This document shows positions 26,662 through 36,708 of a stretch of 64,000 nucleotides of DNA, one piece after another. The translations under genes and the position numbers were made by a program. The notes below the pieces were generated by a model, which saw nothing but the letters and a program-made list of their open reading frames with translations, searched no databases and was not told the DNA's origin. Source of the DNA: Opitutaceae bacterium. GTDB taxonomy: Bacteria > Verrucomicrobiota > Verrucomicrobiia > Opitutales > Opitutaceae. Numbering within the stretch: position 1 is the stretch's first letter; every line of letters starts with the position of its first letter. Location: contig JAIXWF010000003.1 of assembly GCA_027482185.1 (NCBI GenBank), positions 248,001 to 312,000 on the forward strand, read 5' to 3'.

Positions 26662-26920
26662 GGACGAAGTCTGCCCCGCGGTCCGGCCGGCCGCCGTTCG
26701 CAGGCCGGTCCGCCGTCGTGGCATGCCCGGGGAACGGTGTGTGCGCGTCGCGTGACATCGGGAAAGGGGCGATTTCGCGGAGGGTGCCGGAATGGTCAAC
26801 GGCTTTCTCCGCGCCGCGCGTCTTATGCCGTTTTTTCGCGGCGCGCGGCCGTGACACGGAACGGATTTCCCGCCCCTTGACCGCGCCCGCGATGTTCGCG
26901 AGCGTCGCCCCTTTCCCGCC

Positions 26921-29900
26921 ATGCTGATTCTCCGCGGCTCGCCTGCCCTCTCTCCGTTCCGCCTGCAGAAACTCCTGCAGGATCTGCAAGGCGCCGGCCT
27001 CCCCGTGCGCGCCGTCGGCGCCGAATTCGTCCACCTCGCGGAGACCGACGGCGACCTCTCCCCGGCCGACCGCGCCGTGCTGGAAAAGCTGCTCACCTAC
27101 GGCCCCAGCCGCGCCGCCGCCGCCGTCGCCGGCCTCGTGCAGGTCGTCGCCCCGCGCCCCGGCACCCTTTCCCCCTGGTCCTCCAAGGCCACCGACATCG
27201 CGCAGATCTGCGGCCTCGCCGCCGTGCGCCGCATCGAGCGCGTCGTCGCGTACACGTTCGACCTCGGCGATCACTCCGCCGCCTTCCCACTCAGCCCGCT
27301 CTCGGCCGAACAGTCCCAATTGCTCCGCAGCCGCCTCCACGACCGCATGACGCAGGCCGTGTTCGGCGACCTTGAGGCCTGCGCCGCGCTCTTCCGCCAC
27401 GAAGCGCCCCGCCCGCTCAACCGCGTGCCCGTCCTCGCCGCCGGCCGCGCCGCCCTCGTCGCCGCCAACGCCGACCTCGGCCTCGCGCTCGCCGAGGACG
27501 AAATCGACTACCTCGTCGCCGCCTTCACCAAACTCGGCCGCGATCCCAACGACGTCGAACTGATGATGTTCGCGCAGGCCAACTCCGAGCACTGCCGCCA
27601 CAAGATCTTCAACGCCACCTGGGAAATCGACGGCACCGCCCGCGACCGCTCCCTCTTCCAGCTGATCAAGAATACGTATCAGCTCCACCGCGACGGCATC
27701 CTCTCCGCCTACAAAGACAACGCCGCCGTCCTCGTCGGCACCCGCGGCGGCCGCTTCTTTCCCGATCCGCGCACCGGCGTGTACGCCGCCCACGAGGAAG
27801 ACATCCATATCCTCTGCAAGGTCGAGACCCACAACCATCCGACCGCCATCTCGCCGTTCCCCGGCGCCGCCACCGGCTCCGGCGGCGAAATCCGCGACGA
27901 AGGGGCAACCGGCCGCGGCGCGAAACCCAAGGCCGGCCTCACCGGTTTCACGGTCTCCAATCTGCGCCTGCCCGGCGCCGTCCAACCTTGGGAAAACGAC
28001 TTCGGCAAACCCGGCCGCATCGTCTCCGCCCTGGACATCATGATCGAGGGCCCGCTCGGCGCCGCCGCTTTCAACAACGAATTCGGCCGCCCCGCCATCA
28101 ACGGCTACTTCCGCACCTACGAGGCCGCGGTGCCGGCGGCCTCGGTTCCGGGTGCGGAGTTTGGAGTTCAGGGTTCCGGCTCCTCCAACCCAGAACTCAA
28201 AACCCAAAACTCGTCCACCGCCGTTCCGCCGCCGGCCGAACTGCGCGGTTACCACAAGCCCATCATGCTCGCCGGCGGCCTCGGCAACATCCGCGCCGGG
28301 CACGTGCAGAAGGGCGAGATCCGCCCCGGCGACCAATTGATCGTCCTCGGCGGGCCCGCGATGCTCATCGGCCTCGGCGGCGGCGCAGCCAGCTCCGTCG
28401 CCAGCGGCGCCGGCCAGGAGGAACTCGATTTCGCCAGCGTCCAGCGCGACAACGCCGAGATGGAACGCCGTTGCCAGGAGGTCATCGACCGCTGCTGGGC
28501 CCTCGGCGACGACAACCCCATCGCGTTCATCCACGACGTCGGCGCCGGCGGTCTCTCCAACGCCCTCCCCGAACTCGTCAACGACGGCGGCCGCGGCGGC
28601 CGTTTCGATCTGCGCCGCGTCCCCAGCGCCGAATCCGGCCTCAGCCCCCTCGAGCTTTGGTGCAACGAGGCTCAGGAACGCTACGTCCTCGCCGTCCCCG
28701 CCGCCCAGCTCGACACCTTCGCCGCCCTCTGCGCCCGCGAGCGCTGCCCCTTCGCCGTCGTCGGCACCGCCACGGCCGAGAAAAACCTCGTCCTCGACGA
28801 CCCCGCCCACGGCAACACGCCGATCGATCTCCCGCTCGAAGTCCTCCTCGGCAAACCGCCGCGCATGCACCGCCGCGAAACCTCGCGCACCCGCGCGCTC
28901 GCGCCGTTGCAACTCGGCGGCCTCACCCTCGCGGAGGCCGCGCGCCGCGTGCTCTCGCACCCCACGGTGGCCGACAAAACGTTCCTGATTTCCATCGGCG
29001 ACCGCTCCGTCTCCGGCCTCATCTGCCGCGACCAGATGGTCGGTCCCTGGCAGGTGCCCGTCGCCGACTGCGGCGTCACCGCCGCCGCCTTCGACGTGTT
29101 CACCGGCGAGGCCCTCGCCATGGGCGAACGCACGCCCGTCGCCGTCAACTCTGCCGCCGCCTCCGCCCGCCTCGCCGTCGGCGAGGCCCTGACCAATCTC
29201 GCCGCCGCCCAGATCGGCGACCTCGGCAAGGTCAACCTCTCCGCCAACTGGATGGCCGCCCCGGCCGTGCCCGGCGACGGCGCCGACCTCTACGCCGCCG
29301 TCCACGCCGTCGGCCTCGAACTCTGCCCCGCCCTCGGGATCACGATCCCCGTCGGCAAGGACTCGATGAGCATGAGCACCGTCTGGACCGATGCCGGCGG
29401 CGCCAAGCGCATGACCGCGCCCGTGTCCCTCATCGTCTCCGCCTTCGCTCCGGTCGCCGACGTCCGTCTCTCGCTCACGCCGCAGCTGCGCACCGACGCC
29501 GGCCCGACGACCCTTCTCCTCGTCGACCTCGGCCGCGGTCGCAACCGCCTCGGCGGCTCCATCCTCGCGCAGGTCGTTGCCCAATCCGGCACCGTGCCGC
29601 CCGACGTCGACCGCCCCGCCGACCTCAAGGCTTTCTGGCAGGCGATCCAGGAACTCGGCCGCACCGGCCATCTGCTCGCCTACCACGACCGCTCCGACGG
29701 CGGCCTCTTCGCCACCGCCGTCGAGATGGCCTTCGCCGGCCACTGCGGCCTCGACCTCGAACTGCCCGCCGGCCGCGATCCCTTCGCCGCCTTGTTCGCC
29801 GAAGAACTGGGCGCCGTCCTCCAGATCCGCACCGCCGACCTCGACGCCGTCTTCGCCGTCCTGCGGCAGCACGGCCTCGACACCGCGACCTCGCGCCTCG

Positions 29901-30922
29901 GTACCGTCGGCGCCGACCACACGGTGCGCATCCGCCAAGGCGCGGCCGTGATCTTCTCGGAAAACCTCTTCGCCCTGCGCGCGCTCTGGTCCGACGTCAC
30001 CCGCCGCATCGCCGCGCTGCGCGACAACCCCGCGTGCGCGGAATCCGAATACGCCCTGAAACTCGAGGCGGACAACCCCGGCCTGACCCCGAAGGTCACC
30101 TTCGATTTCGCCGCTCCCGCCGCCGCGCCCTTCGCGATCGGCAACGCCCGGCCCGCCGTCGCGATCCTGCGCGAGCAGGGCGTCAACGGCCACCTCGAGA
30201 TGGCCGCCGCGTTCACCCGCGCCGGCTTCAAGGCCGTCGACGTGCACATGACCGACCTGCTTTCCGGCCGTCTCTCGCTCCGCGACTTCCGCGGCCTCGC
30301 GGCCTGCGGCGGCTTCAGCTACGGCGACGTCCTCGGCGCCGGCGAAGGCTGGGCCAAGAGCATTCTCTTCAACGCGCGCGCCCGCGCCGAATTCGAGGCC
30401 TTCTTCGCGCGCGAGGACGCCTTCGCCCTCGGCGTGTGCAACGGCTGCCAGATGGTCAGCAACCTCAAGTCGCTCATTCCCGGCGCCGAGCTCTGGCCGC
30501 GTTTCGTGCAGAACCGATCCGAGCGCTACGAGTCGCGCTTCGTTTCCCTGCAGATCGAGCGCACGCCGAGCGTGCTCTTCTCCGGCATGGAGGGATCCGT
30601 GCTGCCCGTCGTCGTCGCGCACGGCGAAGGTTTCGCCGAATTCCCGGATGCCGCCGCGGCCGAAGCCTGCAGCGCTTCGGGCCTGGTCGCGGGCCGCTTC
30701 GTCGACAACCGCCACCGCGTCACCGACCGCTACCCGCTCAACCCGAACGGCTCGCCCTTCGGCATCACCGCGCTCACGAGCACGACCGGCCGCGTCACGA
30801 TCATGATGCCCCACCCGGAACGCGTGCATCGCACCGTGGCGATGAGCTGGGCCCCCGCCGGCTGGGGCGAGGAAAGCCCCTGGATGCGCCTCTTCCGCAA
30901 CGCCCGCGCCTGGGTGGGCTGA
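26921..30922 (+). CDS. purL: phosphoribosylformylglycinamidine synthase, large single-chain form, with in-frame repeat insert
   Basis: Converts FGAR to FGAM with ATP and glutamine. The 1333-residue chain has the N-terminal PurS-like region, the linker, two AIR-synthase-like halves (S-E-H-C-R-H-K near 225, [17 protein letters not shown]) and a C-terminal class I glutaminase with nucleophile Cys in G-V-C-N-G-C-Q-M and the His/Glu of P-H-P-E-R. About 30-35 residues (coded at 28144-28230) are inserted between the conserved N-G-Y-F-R-T-Y-E and E-L-R-G-Y-H-K-P. In the E. coli protein these two blocks are only about ten residues apart. The inserted DNA is a palindromic heptad array of family B. Confidence 0.95.
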   Translation: MLILRGSPALSPFRLQKLLQDLQGAGLPVRAVGAEFVHLAETDGDLSPADRAVLEKLLTYGPSRAAAAVAGLVQVVAPRPGTLSPWSSKATDIAQICGLAAVRRIERVVAYTFDLGDHSAAFPLSPLSAEQSQLLRSRLHDRMTQAVFGDLEACAALFRHEAPRPLNRVPVLAAGRAALVAANADLGLALAEDEIDYLVAAFTKLGRDPNDVELMMFAQANSEHCRHKIFNATWEIDGTARDRSLFQLIKNTYQLHRDGILSAYKDNAAVLVGTRGGRFFPDPRTGVYAAHEEDIHILCKVETHNHPTAISPFPGAATGSGGEIRDEGATGRGAKPKAGLTGFTVSNLRLPGAVQPWENDFGKPGRIVSALDIMIEGPLGAAAFNNEFGRPAINGYFRTYEAAVPAASVPGAEFGVQGSGSSNPELKTQNSSTAVPPPAELRGYHKPIMLAGGLGNIRAGHVQKGEIRPGDQLIVLGGPAMLIGLGGGAASSVASGAGQEELDFASVQRDNAEMERRCQEVIDRCWALGDDNPIAFIHDVGAGGLSNALPELVNDGGRGGRFDLRRVPSAESGLSPLELWCNEAQERYVLAVPAAQLDTFAALCARERCPFAVVGTATAEKNLVLDDPAHGNTPIDLPLEVLLGKPPRMHRRETSRTRALAPLQLGGLTLAEAARRVLSHPTVADKTFLISIGDRSVSGLICRDQMVGPWQVPVADCGVTAAAFDVFTGEALAMGERTPVAVNSAAASARLAVGEALTNLAAAQIGDLGKVNLSANWMAAPAVPGDGADLYAAVHAVGLELCPALGITIPVGKDSMSMSTVWTDAGGAKRMTAPVSLIVSAFAPVADVRLSLTPQLRTDAGPTTLLLVDLGRGRNRLGGSILAQVVAQSGTVPPDVDRPADLKAFWQAIQELGRTGHLLAYHDRSDGGLFATAVEMAFAGHCGLDLELPAGRDPFAALFAEELGAVLQIRTADLDAVFAVLRQHGLDTATSRLGTVGADHTVRIRQGAAVIFSENLFALRALWSDVTRRIAALRDNPACAESEYALKLEADNPGLTPKVTFDFAAPAAAPFAIGNARPAVAILREQGVNGHLEMAAAFTRAGFKAVDVHMTDLLSGRLSLRDFRGLAACGGFSYGDVLGAGEGWAKSILFNARARAEFEAFFAREDAFALGVCNGCQMVSNLKSLIPGAELWPRFVQNRSERYESRFVSLQIERTPSVLFSGMEGSVLPVVVAHGEGFAEFPDAAAAEACSASGLVAGRFVDNRHRVTDRYPLNPNGSPFGITALTSTTGRVTIMMPHPERVHRTVAMSWAPAGWGEESPWMRLFRNARAWVG
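28156..28212. repeat. family B palindromic heptad array inside purL
   Basis: Left arm 28156-28175 (units like G-G-A-G-T-T-T, G-G-A-G-T-T-C) and right arm 28187-28212 (units like A-C-C-C-A-A-A, reverse-complement orientation) pair at 16 of 20 positions around an 11-base loop. The reading frame is kept and codes a Gly/Ser/Asn/Gln-rich loop ([18 protein letters not shown]). The same units occur in the intergenic arrays at 44536, 55927, 61268 and 61857. Confidence 0.85.
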
Positions 30923-30936
30923 GCCCCGACCAACCC

Positions 30937-30956
30937 GGCGTTCGGGGTCGAACGCC
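30937..30956. terminator. hairpin after purL, no T-run
   Basis: A perfect 8-base-pair stem (GGCGTTCG / CGAACGCC) with a 4-base loop begins 15 bases after the purL stop. No U-tract follows, so it is only a candidate terminator or mRNA-end hairpin. It is followed directly by a GTAG-prefixed weaker hairpin (30961-30983). Confidence 0.4.
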
Positions 30957-31061
30957 GACCGTAGCCCGGCGCTTCAGCCCGGGTCGTCCTCCGCGATGCC
31001 GCCGCGACTCGCACGTTGCACCGCGGGCGCGGCCGCGCTTACTCCCTCCGTTCCCCGCCCC

Positions 31062-32708
31062 ATGATGACGTTTCCCCTGCGTCGGTTGTTCGCCCTCGGC
31101 TGCGCATTCGCCGGCCTCTTCGCCTCCGCCCCCGCGGCCGAAAACTCGGCCCGCCCGCCCAACATCCTCTTCGCCATCGCCGACGACTGGGGCCGCCACG
31201 CCGGCGCCTACGGCACGCCGTGGATGCGCACGCCGCATTTCGACCGCGTCGCGAAACAGGGCATCCTCTTCAACCGCGTGTACACGCCCGTGGCCAAGTG
31301 CGCCCCGTCGCGCTCCGCCATCCTCACCGGCCGCAACCCGTGGCAGCTCGAGGAGGCGGCCAACCACATCCCCTACTTCCCGGCGAAGTTCAAAACCTGG
31401 TGCGAGGCCCTCGGCGAACAGGGCTGGTTTGTCGGCCACACCAGCAAGGGCTGGGCGCCGGGCGTCGCCAAGGACGCCGCCGGCAAAAACCGCGAAATGA
31501 CCGGCCGCGCCTTCAACGCCCGCACCGCCGCGGCGCCGACGGCCGGCATCGGCCGCAACGACTACGCCGCCAACTTCGCCGACTTCCTCGCCGCCGCGCC
31601 GAAGGACCGGCCGTGGGCGTTCTGGTACGGCTGCATCGAGCCGCATCGGAATTACGAATACGGCTCCGGCGCCGCGAAGGGCGGCTACCGCGCGGCCGAC
31701 ATCGACCGCGTCCCGGCCTATTGGCCGGACAACGAGCGCGTCCGCAACGACCTCCTCGACTACGCGTACGAGGTGGAGCACTTCGACCGCCACCTCGGCC
31801 GCATGCTCGCCGAGCTCGAGGCCAAGGGCCTGCTCGAAAACACGCTGATCGTCGTCACCTCCGACCACGGCTACCCCTTCCCGCGCGGCAAGGGCCACGC
31901 CTACGAGGACTCCAACCACGTGCCGTTCGCCGCGATGTGGCAGCGCGGCATCGCGCAGCCCGGCCGCACGGTCGACGACTTCGTCAGCTTCATCGATCTG
32001 GCCCCCACCTTCATCGAGGCCGCCGGCCTGCGCTGGGACGCCACCGGCATGGCGCCCGCGACGGGCCGCAGCCTGTTCGAGATCTTCCGCGCGAACCGCG
32101 GCGGTCGTGTCGTCGCCGCCCGCGACCACGTCGTCGTCGGGAAGGAACGCAACGACATCGGCCGGCCCGGCGACGTCGGCTACCCCATCCGCGGTCTCGT
32201 CACCGACGACCGCCTCTACCTCCACAACTTCTCCCCCGACCGTTGGCCCGCCGGCAATCCCGAGACCGGCTACCTCGACACCGACGCCGGCGAGACCAAG
32301 TCGGTCATCCTCGCGCAGCACCGGCAGAACCCGCGGGACCCGTACTGGGAACTCTGTTTCGGCTTCCGGCCGCAGGAAGAACTCTACGACCTGCGCACCG
32401 ACCGCGACTGCGTCGTCAATCTCGCCGCCCGCCCCGCCCACACGGCGGAACGCGACCGCCTGCGCGAGCGCCTTTTCGCGCTGCTGCGCACGCAGAACGA
32501 CCCCCGCGTGCTCGGTCAAGGCGAGGTCTTCGACCGCTACGTCCACGCCCAACCCGCCAACGTCGGCTTCTACGAACGCTACCTCCGCGGCGAACCGGTC
32601 AAAGCCCCGTGGGTAAGCGCGACCGATTTCGAACCGCGCCCCGCCGCCGCCCCGGCCCCGGCGAAGTCGCCGGCGCCCGACGCCACCTTCCGTTCCAAGC
32701 AGCCATGA
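31062..32708 (+). CDS. exported type I sulfatase
   Basis: A 548-residue sulfatase of the alkaline-phosphatase superfamily. Signal peptide about 1-28 ([16 protein letters not shown]). Metal-site start [12 protein letters not shown], then C-A-P-S-R with Cys80, the residue turned into formylglycine in type I sulfatases, and L-T-G-R. Later motifs include V-V-T-S-D-H-G. A separate formylglycine-generating enzyme would be needed and is not seen in the window. It overlaps the esterase gene by 4 bases. Probably removes sulfate from an algal or animal polysaccharide; the substrate class cannot be set by eye. Confidence 0.92.
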   Translation: MMTFPLRRLFALGCAFAGLFASAPAAENSARPPNILFAIADDWGRHAGAYGTPWMRTPHFDRVAKQGILFNRVYTPVAKCAPSRSAILTGRNPWQLEEAANHIPYFPAKFKTWCEALGEQGWFVGHTSKGWAPGVAKDAAGKNREMTGRAFNARTAAAPTAGIGRNDYAANFADFLAAAPKDRPWAFWYGCIEPHRNYEYGSGAAKGGYRAADIDRVPAYWPDNERVRNDLLDYAYEVEHFDRHLGRMLAELEAKGLLENTLIVVTSDHGYPFPRGKGHAYEDSNHVPFAAMWQRGIAQPGRTVDDFVSFIDLAPTFIEAAGLRWDATGMAPATGRSLFEIFRANRGGRVVAARDHVVVGKERNDIGRPGDVGYPIRGLVTDDRLYLHNFSPDRWPAGNPETGYLDTDAGETKSVILAQHRQNPRDPYWELCFGFRPQEELYDLRTDRDCVVNLAARPAHTAERDRLRERLFALLRTQNDPRVLGQGEVFDRYVHAQPANVGFYERYLRGEPVKAPWVSATDFEPRPAAAPAPAKSPAPDATFRSKQP

Positions 32709-33595
32709 ACTTCGCCGCCCGCCTGCTCCGCCGCGCCGGCCTCGCGTTGCTGGCCGTCCTCGCCGTCGCCGCCCACGCCCAGCCCACGCATCGGGACGTC
32801 GAATACGCGAAGCTCGGCGACCTGTCGCTCAAGCTCGATCTCCACCTCCCCGCCGGCGGCGGCGCCCCGTCGCCGCTCATCGTCTGGGTCCACGGCGGGG
32901 CCTGGCGCAGCGGTTCGAAAAACGAGAATCCGCTCGCGCCCCTCGTCGCGCGCGGTTGGGCCATCGCCAGCGTCGACTACCGGCTCACGCCGGTGGCGCC
33001 CTTTCCCGCCAACGTCCACGATCTCAAGGCCGCGATCCGTTTCCTCCGTGCCCGCGGGGCCGAGTACCGTCTCGCCACCGAGCGCATCGCCATCGCCGGT
33101 TCCTCCGCCGGCGCGCACCTCGCGGCCCTCGTCGGCGTCACCAACCGGCACGCTGAGCTCGAGGGCAACGTCGGCTCCTTCCGCAGCACGAGCAGCGACG
33201 TGCACGCCATCGTGAGTTTCTACGGCGCGTCCAATCTGGAGAGCATCCTGAAGCAGTCGACGCCCTACGGTCTCGGCGTCCGCATCCCGGCGCTGCAGTT
33301 GTTGTTTCGCGGCCAGCCCGAGGAAAAGCCCGAGCTTGCGCGTCTCGCCAGTCCCGTCGCCCACGTCGACGCCGGCGACCCTCCGCTGCTCCTGTTCCAC
33401 GGCGACCAGGATCCGCAGATGCCCGTCGCCCAATCGCTCGAGTTCCAGGGTGCCTACGAAAAGGTCGGCCGGCCGGTGCGTTTCGTCGCCGTCCACGGCG
33501 CCGCGCACGGGGGCAAGGAATTCTACGAAGAGCGCCGGCTCGCCGTGGTCCGCGAATTTCTCGCCGCCGCCGGCATTGCCCCCGCGGCAAAATAG
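32705..33595 (+). CDS. exported alpha/beta hydrolase (carboxylesterase-like)
   Basis: A 296-residue alpha/beta hydrolase of the BD-FAE/HSL-like esterase group. Signal peptide with [14 protein letters not shown]. Oxyanion motif W-V-H-G-G-A-W (about 59-65), nucleophile Ser in A-G-S-S-A-G-A-H, acid in F-H-G-D-Q-D-P, and catalytic His near H-G-A-A-H-G-G. Coupled to the sulfatase by an ATGA overlap, which suggests a pair that strips sulfate and acyl groups from the same polysaccharide. That role is inference. Confidence 0.88.
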   Translation: MNFAARLLRRAGLALLAVLAVAAHAQPTHRDVEYAKLGDLSLKLDLHLPAGGGAPSPLIVWVHGGAWRSGSKNENPLAPLVARGWAIASVDYRLTPVAPFPANVHDLKAAIRFLRARGAEYRLATERIAIAGSSAGAHLAALVGVTNRHAELEGNVGSFRSTSSDVHAIVSFYGASNLESILKQSTPYGLGVRIPALQLLFRGQPEEKPELARLASPVAHVDAGDPPLLLFHGDQDPQMPVAQSLEFQGAYEKVGRPVRFVAVHGAAHGGKEFYEERRLAVVREFLAAAGIAPAAK

Positions 33596-33620
33596 GCGCC
33601 GCGCCGCGGCCGCATTTCCG

Positions 33621-33675
33621 CGGATCGATCGCTCGACCTTCAACTTTCGGCTTTCAACTCCCCGAGCCCGGCTCA
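33621..33675. repeat. family A heptad array in a convergent gap
   Basis: On the minus strand: units G-T-T-G-A-A-A, G-C-C-G-A-A-A, G-T-T-G-A-A-G, G-T-C-G-A-G-C, then GATCGATC. This is the same units-plus-tail design as at 7313 and 8446. The gene-proximal end carries a small palindrome (G-A-G-C ... G-C-T-C) that contains the stop codon of the FAD oxidase gene. It fills most of the 77-base gap between the esterase and that gene. Confidence 0.7.
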
Positions 33676-35064
33676 GGCCGCGGCGAACGGATTCAGCGGA
33701 AACGATTTCAATTTGCCGGGATTCATCAGCCCGCGGGGATCGACCGCGTGCTTCAGGGCGTGGCGGGCCGCGATCGTCTCCGGTGTGCCTTCCGGCAGAT
33801 GATAGGTGTGCGTGCTGCCGATATAGATGCCGAGCGCCGTCGCCGCCGCGAGGATCTCGCGGAAACGCGCGTCGTCGCGGTAGCGGATCAACGGGATGCC
33901 GCCCACGCCGATCGCCTCGGGCACCGCATCCGGCCCGACCGCGCGCGCCGGATCGACCGCGCCCCACTCGAGATGCAGCAGCACTTCGTCCGGAAATTGC
34001 CGCAGCCAAGCGTCGAATTGGTTCCGGAAGTCCGCGGTAAAGCCGGCCTGCACATAGGTGATGCTCGGATCCGACTTCATCGCCCAGAGGGTCGTGTGGT
34101 TGTACGTGAAGTCGGAGAGGAACGGCGGCTTCGGCGGATCCGACAGCGGTCGCCGGTAGACCACGGCAAGCCCCGCGGCCTCCGCCGCGGCCGCGATCTC
34201 GTCCGTCTGCGTCCGGTCGACGAGCAGGAAACTCACGTGTTCGCCGTCGCGCAGGTGTTTCTTCAGCGGCTTGAAATACGAGGGGATCGGCCATTGGAAC
34301 TGCGACGCCACGCGCTTCCGCCACGCGCCGTTGCGGGCCGCGGCATCGGTCCAGTCGAGCAGCCGGTTCCAGTCCGGCGTGCTGAATGCCAGCTGGTCGT
34401 AGTCGAGCTTCGGCGCGAGCCGCATCTCGATCTCGGTCATGTAGCCGGTCGTGCCGAAGGTGCGCAGCGCGACCATCGCCTCCGGCCCTTCGTAGCGCAG
34501 GGTCCGCGGCTCCGCCTCGCAGGTCAGGATCGTGATCGATTTCACGGTGTCGCCGGAAGCGATGCCGCCCCAGCGCACGCCGCCGATGCCGCCCGCGCCG
34601 CCGCCGAAGAAGCCGCCGAGCGTCGCCTTCATCCACGTCGAGGGATAGCACCGCAGCTCCCAGCCCGCCGCCCGCGCCACCGTCTCGATCGGCCCGAGCC
34701 GCGCTCCGGGCTCGGCCCGCAGCACGCCGGCGGCGACCGAGTGGATCCGATCCAAACGCGAGCAATCGACCACCGCGCCGCCGTAAATCGGCACGCACTG
34801 GCCGTAGTTGCCGGTGCCGCCGCCGCGCGGCGTGACCGCGACCCCGGCGCGGAAGCACGCCGCCAACACGGCGCGCAATTCGTCGACAGTCCCGGGCCGC
34901 ACCACGACGTCGGCCCGCTTGTCGTCGAGCTGCGTGCGCAGCGCGGGCGAATACCAATAGTAGTCGAGGGAAAGCATCTTCAGCGTCTCGCCGCCTTCGA
35001 CCACGTTTTCGGCGCCCAGCAGGGCGCGCAGTTCGGTGCGGAGCGGCTCGGGAAACGGCGGCAT
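33673..35064 (-). CDS. FAD-binding oxidase/dehydrogenase (GlcD-like)
   Basis: A 463-residue flavoprotein of the PCMH/vanillyl-alcohol-oxidase superfamily. FAD-binding domain: V-V-V-R-P-G-T-V-D-E-L, then T-P-R-G-G-G-T-G-N-Y-G-Q and G-G-V-R-W-G-G-I-A-S-G-D. A C-terminal FAD-linked oxidase cap ends with P-R-G-L-M-N-P-G-K. Members oxidise 2-hydroxy acids such as glycolate or D-lactate; the exact substrate is unclear. The ATG giving M-P-P-F-P-E-P-L-R was preferred over earlier in-frame starts (ATG eight codons before, GTG at 35112). It diverges from cardiolipin synthase. Confidence 0.87.
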   Translation of the reverse strand: MPPFPEPLRTELRALLGAENVVEGGETLKMLSLDYYWYSPALRTQLDDKRADVVVRPGTVDELRAVLAACFRAGVAVTPRGGGTGNYGQCVPIYGGAVVDCSRLDRIHSVAAGVLRAEPGARLGPIETVARAAGWELRCYPSTWMKATLGGFFGGGAGGIGGVRWGGIASGDTVKSITILTCEAEPRTLRYEGPEAMVALRTFGTTGYMTEIEMRLAPKLDYDQLAFSTPDWNRLLDWTDAAARNGAWRKRVASQFQWPIPSYFKPLKKHLRDGEHVSFLLVDRTQTDEIAAAAEAAGLAVVYRRPLSDPPKPPFLSDFTYNHTTLWAMKSDPSITYVQAGFTADFRNQFDAWLRQFPDEVLLHLEWGAVDPARAVGPDAVPEAIGVGGIPLIRYRDDARFREILAAATALGIYIGSTHTYHLPEGTPETIAARHALKHAVDPRGLMNPGKLKSFPLNPFAAA

Positions 35065-35174
35065 GGGGCGCAAGGGAGCAGGTTGCATGCGAGTTGCCAG
35101 CGCCCGAGCCACTATTTCGCGGCCGCGACGGCTGTTGCCAGCGCCGGCCGCATCGCTTGCCTCCGTGCTGCCGC

Positions 35175-36602
35175 ATGAAACCGCTTCTGCTCCTCGCCTA
35201 TTTCGCCGGCTGGGCGCTGATCCCGCACCTGTTGCTCCTCAAGAAGCGGCCGACCGCGACGCTCGCGTGGCTCTGGGCGATCATCTTTATCCCTTACCTC
35301 GGCTCGCTCGCCTATTTGCTCTTCGGCACCGACCGGTTGAAGCGCCGCCGCCTGCGCCGCCGCAACCTGTTCTCCGCGCGCACATCGCGCGGGCGTTTCA
35401 CCGACGGCGGCCGCGACCCCACGACCGACCACGTGCTCGCCGGCCTGCCCCGGCGCGACCGGCAGTTTCTCCGCCTGCTCAGCCGCATCAACCAGATCCC
35501 CGCCAGCTCGGGCGACTCGCTGCGCATCCTGCGCAACGCCGACGAATTCTACCCCGCCCTCGCCGAGCGCATCCGCGCCGCCCGCGACCACATCCACATC
35601 GAATTCTACATCTGGCAGCCCGACGAGGTCGGCCGCGAGTTCCTCGCGCTCCTCACGGAGGCGGCCCGGCGCGGCGTGAAGGTCCGGCTGCTCCTCGACG
35701 GCGTCGGCTCCCACGACCTCGACGAGGATCTGGTCGCCGACCTGCGCGCGGCCGGCGGACAATTCTCGTGGTTCCAAAGTCTCGATCCGCGGCGCAACCG
35801 CTTCTTCCTGAACCTGCGCAACCACCGCAAACTCCAGATCGTCGACGGCAACACCGCGTTCGTCGGCGGCATGAACATCGGCAGCGAGTACCGCGGGCTC
35901 GACCCGGAGCTCGGCCATTGGCGCGACATCCAGGTCGAGGTTTCCGGCGCGGTCGTGTGCGAGTTGCAGGCGGTGTTCGCCGACGATTGGTTCTTCGCCA
36001 CCGACGAGCAGATTGCCGAGGAGAAATTCTATCCCACGGCCGGCCGCGGCGGTCCGCATCCCGTGCACGTCGTGCTCGGCGGCCCCGACCGGCGCAACGA
36101 GCCGATCGCCAAATCGATCGTCAGCCTGATCAACGAAGCGAGCGAACGCGTGTGGATCGCGACCGGTTACTTCGTGCCCGACGACATCGTGCTCGCCGCC
36201 CTCGAGCTCGCGGCCAACCGCGGCGTGGACGTGCGCCTGCTGATTTCCGAACGCAACGACCATCCCTGGCTGGTGAGCGTCGGCCGTTCCTATTACCAGC
36301 AGCTGCTCGCGGCCGGCGTGCGCATCTTCGAGTACTCGGCGGGCATCAACCACGCGAAGATGGCGATCGCCGATCGCCAATGGTCGATGGTCGGCTCCGC
36401 CAATCTCGACTACCGGTCGCTGCGCCTGAACTTCGAGCTCAACCTGCTCTTCCACTCCGCGCAGGAGAACGCCGCTCTCGCGGGCATCCTCGAGCAGGAT
36501 TTCGCCCTGAGCGCCGAGATCGAATCCGGCCCCTTCGGCCGCCGCCCGTTCCGGCAGAAATTCCTCGAGGCCGCGCTGCGGCCGCTGTCGCCGCTGCTGT
36601 AG
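35175..36602 (+). CDS. cls: cardiolipin synthase (phospholipase D type)
   Basis: A 475-residue membrane enzyme that joins phosphatidylglycerol units to form cardiolipin. Two N-terminal hydrophobic helices (about 3-20 and 31-49, the PLDc_N segment ending Y-L-L-F-G-T-D) are followed by two HKD motifs: His217-x-Lys219 ... Asp224 in N-H-R-K-L-Q-I-V-D, and His393 in N-H-A-K-M-A-I-A-D. F-V-G-G-M-N-I-G and V-G-S-A-N-L-D-Y-R-S complete the active site. Length and order match bacterial Cls. It ends at a family A array. Confidence 0.92.
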   Translation: MKPLLLLAYFAGWALIPHLLLLKKRPTATLAWLWAIIFIPYLGSLAYLLFGTDRLKRRRLRRRNLFSARTSRGRFTDGGRDPTTDHVLAGLPRRDRQFLRLLSRINQIPASSGDSLRILRNADEFYPALAERIRAARDHIHIEFYIWQPDEVGREFLALLTEAARRGVKVRLLLDGVGSHDLDEDLVADLRAAGGQFSWFQSLDPRRNRFFLNLRNHRKLQIVDGNTAFVGGMNIGSEYRGLDPELGHWRDIQVEVSGAVVCELQAVFADDWFFATDEQIAEEKFYPTAGRGGPHPVHVVLGGPDRRNEPIAKSIVSLINEASERVWIATGYFVPDDIVLAALELAANRGVDVRLLISERNDHPWLVSVGRSYYQQLLAAGVRIFEYSAGINHAKMAIADRQWSMVGSANLDYRSLRLNFELNLLFHSAQENAALAGILEQDFALSAEIESGPFGRRPFRQKFLEAALRPLSPLL

Positions 36603-36618
36603 GCCGCGCGACGCGGCG

Positions 36619-36694
36619 GTTGAAAGGTGAGGGTTGAAAGTCGAAAGATCCGCACTCGACCGGCGGGGCGATCTCTCAACTCTCAATTTTCAAC
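36619..36694. repeat. family A heptad arrays, inverted pair with GATC borders
   Basis: Left arm: G-T-T-G-A-A-A, G-G-T-G-A-G-G, G-T-T-G-A-A-A, G-T-C-G-A-A-A, GATC (36619-36650). Right arm, 36670-36694, is the reverse complement of G-T-T-G-A-A-A, A-T-T-G-A-G-A, G-T-T-G-A-G-A, GATC. So four units face three across a 19-base core. The 106-base convergent gap ends in a palindrome (C-C-T-G-A ... T-C-A-G-G) holding the stop of the downstream minus-strand gene. This is the cleanest example of the family A layout. Confidence 0.85.
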
Positions 36695-36708
36695 TACCTG
36701 ATCCCTGC

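Noticed and set aside
26654-30829. A 1391-codon open frame on the minus strand opposite purL
   Set aside because: It is antisense to a fully recognisable PurL, reads as Gly/Ala/Val/Asp/Glu-rich low-complexity sequence, and has no family motif. Long antisense frames are expected in GC-rich DNA.
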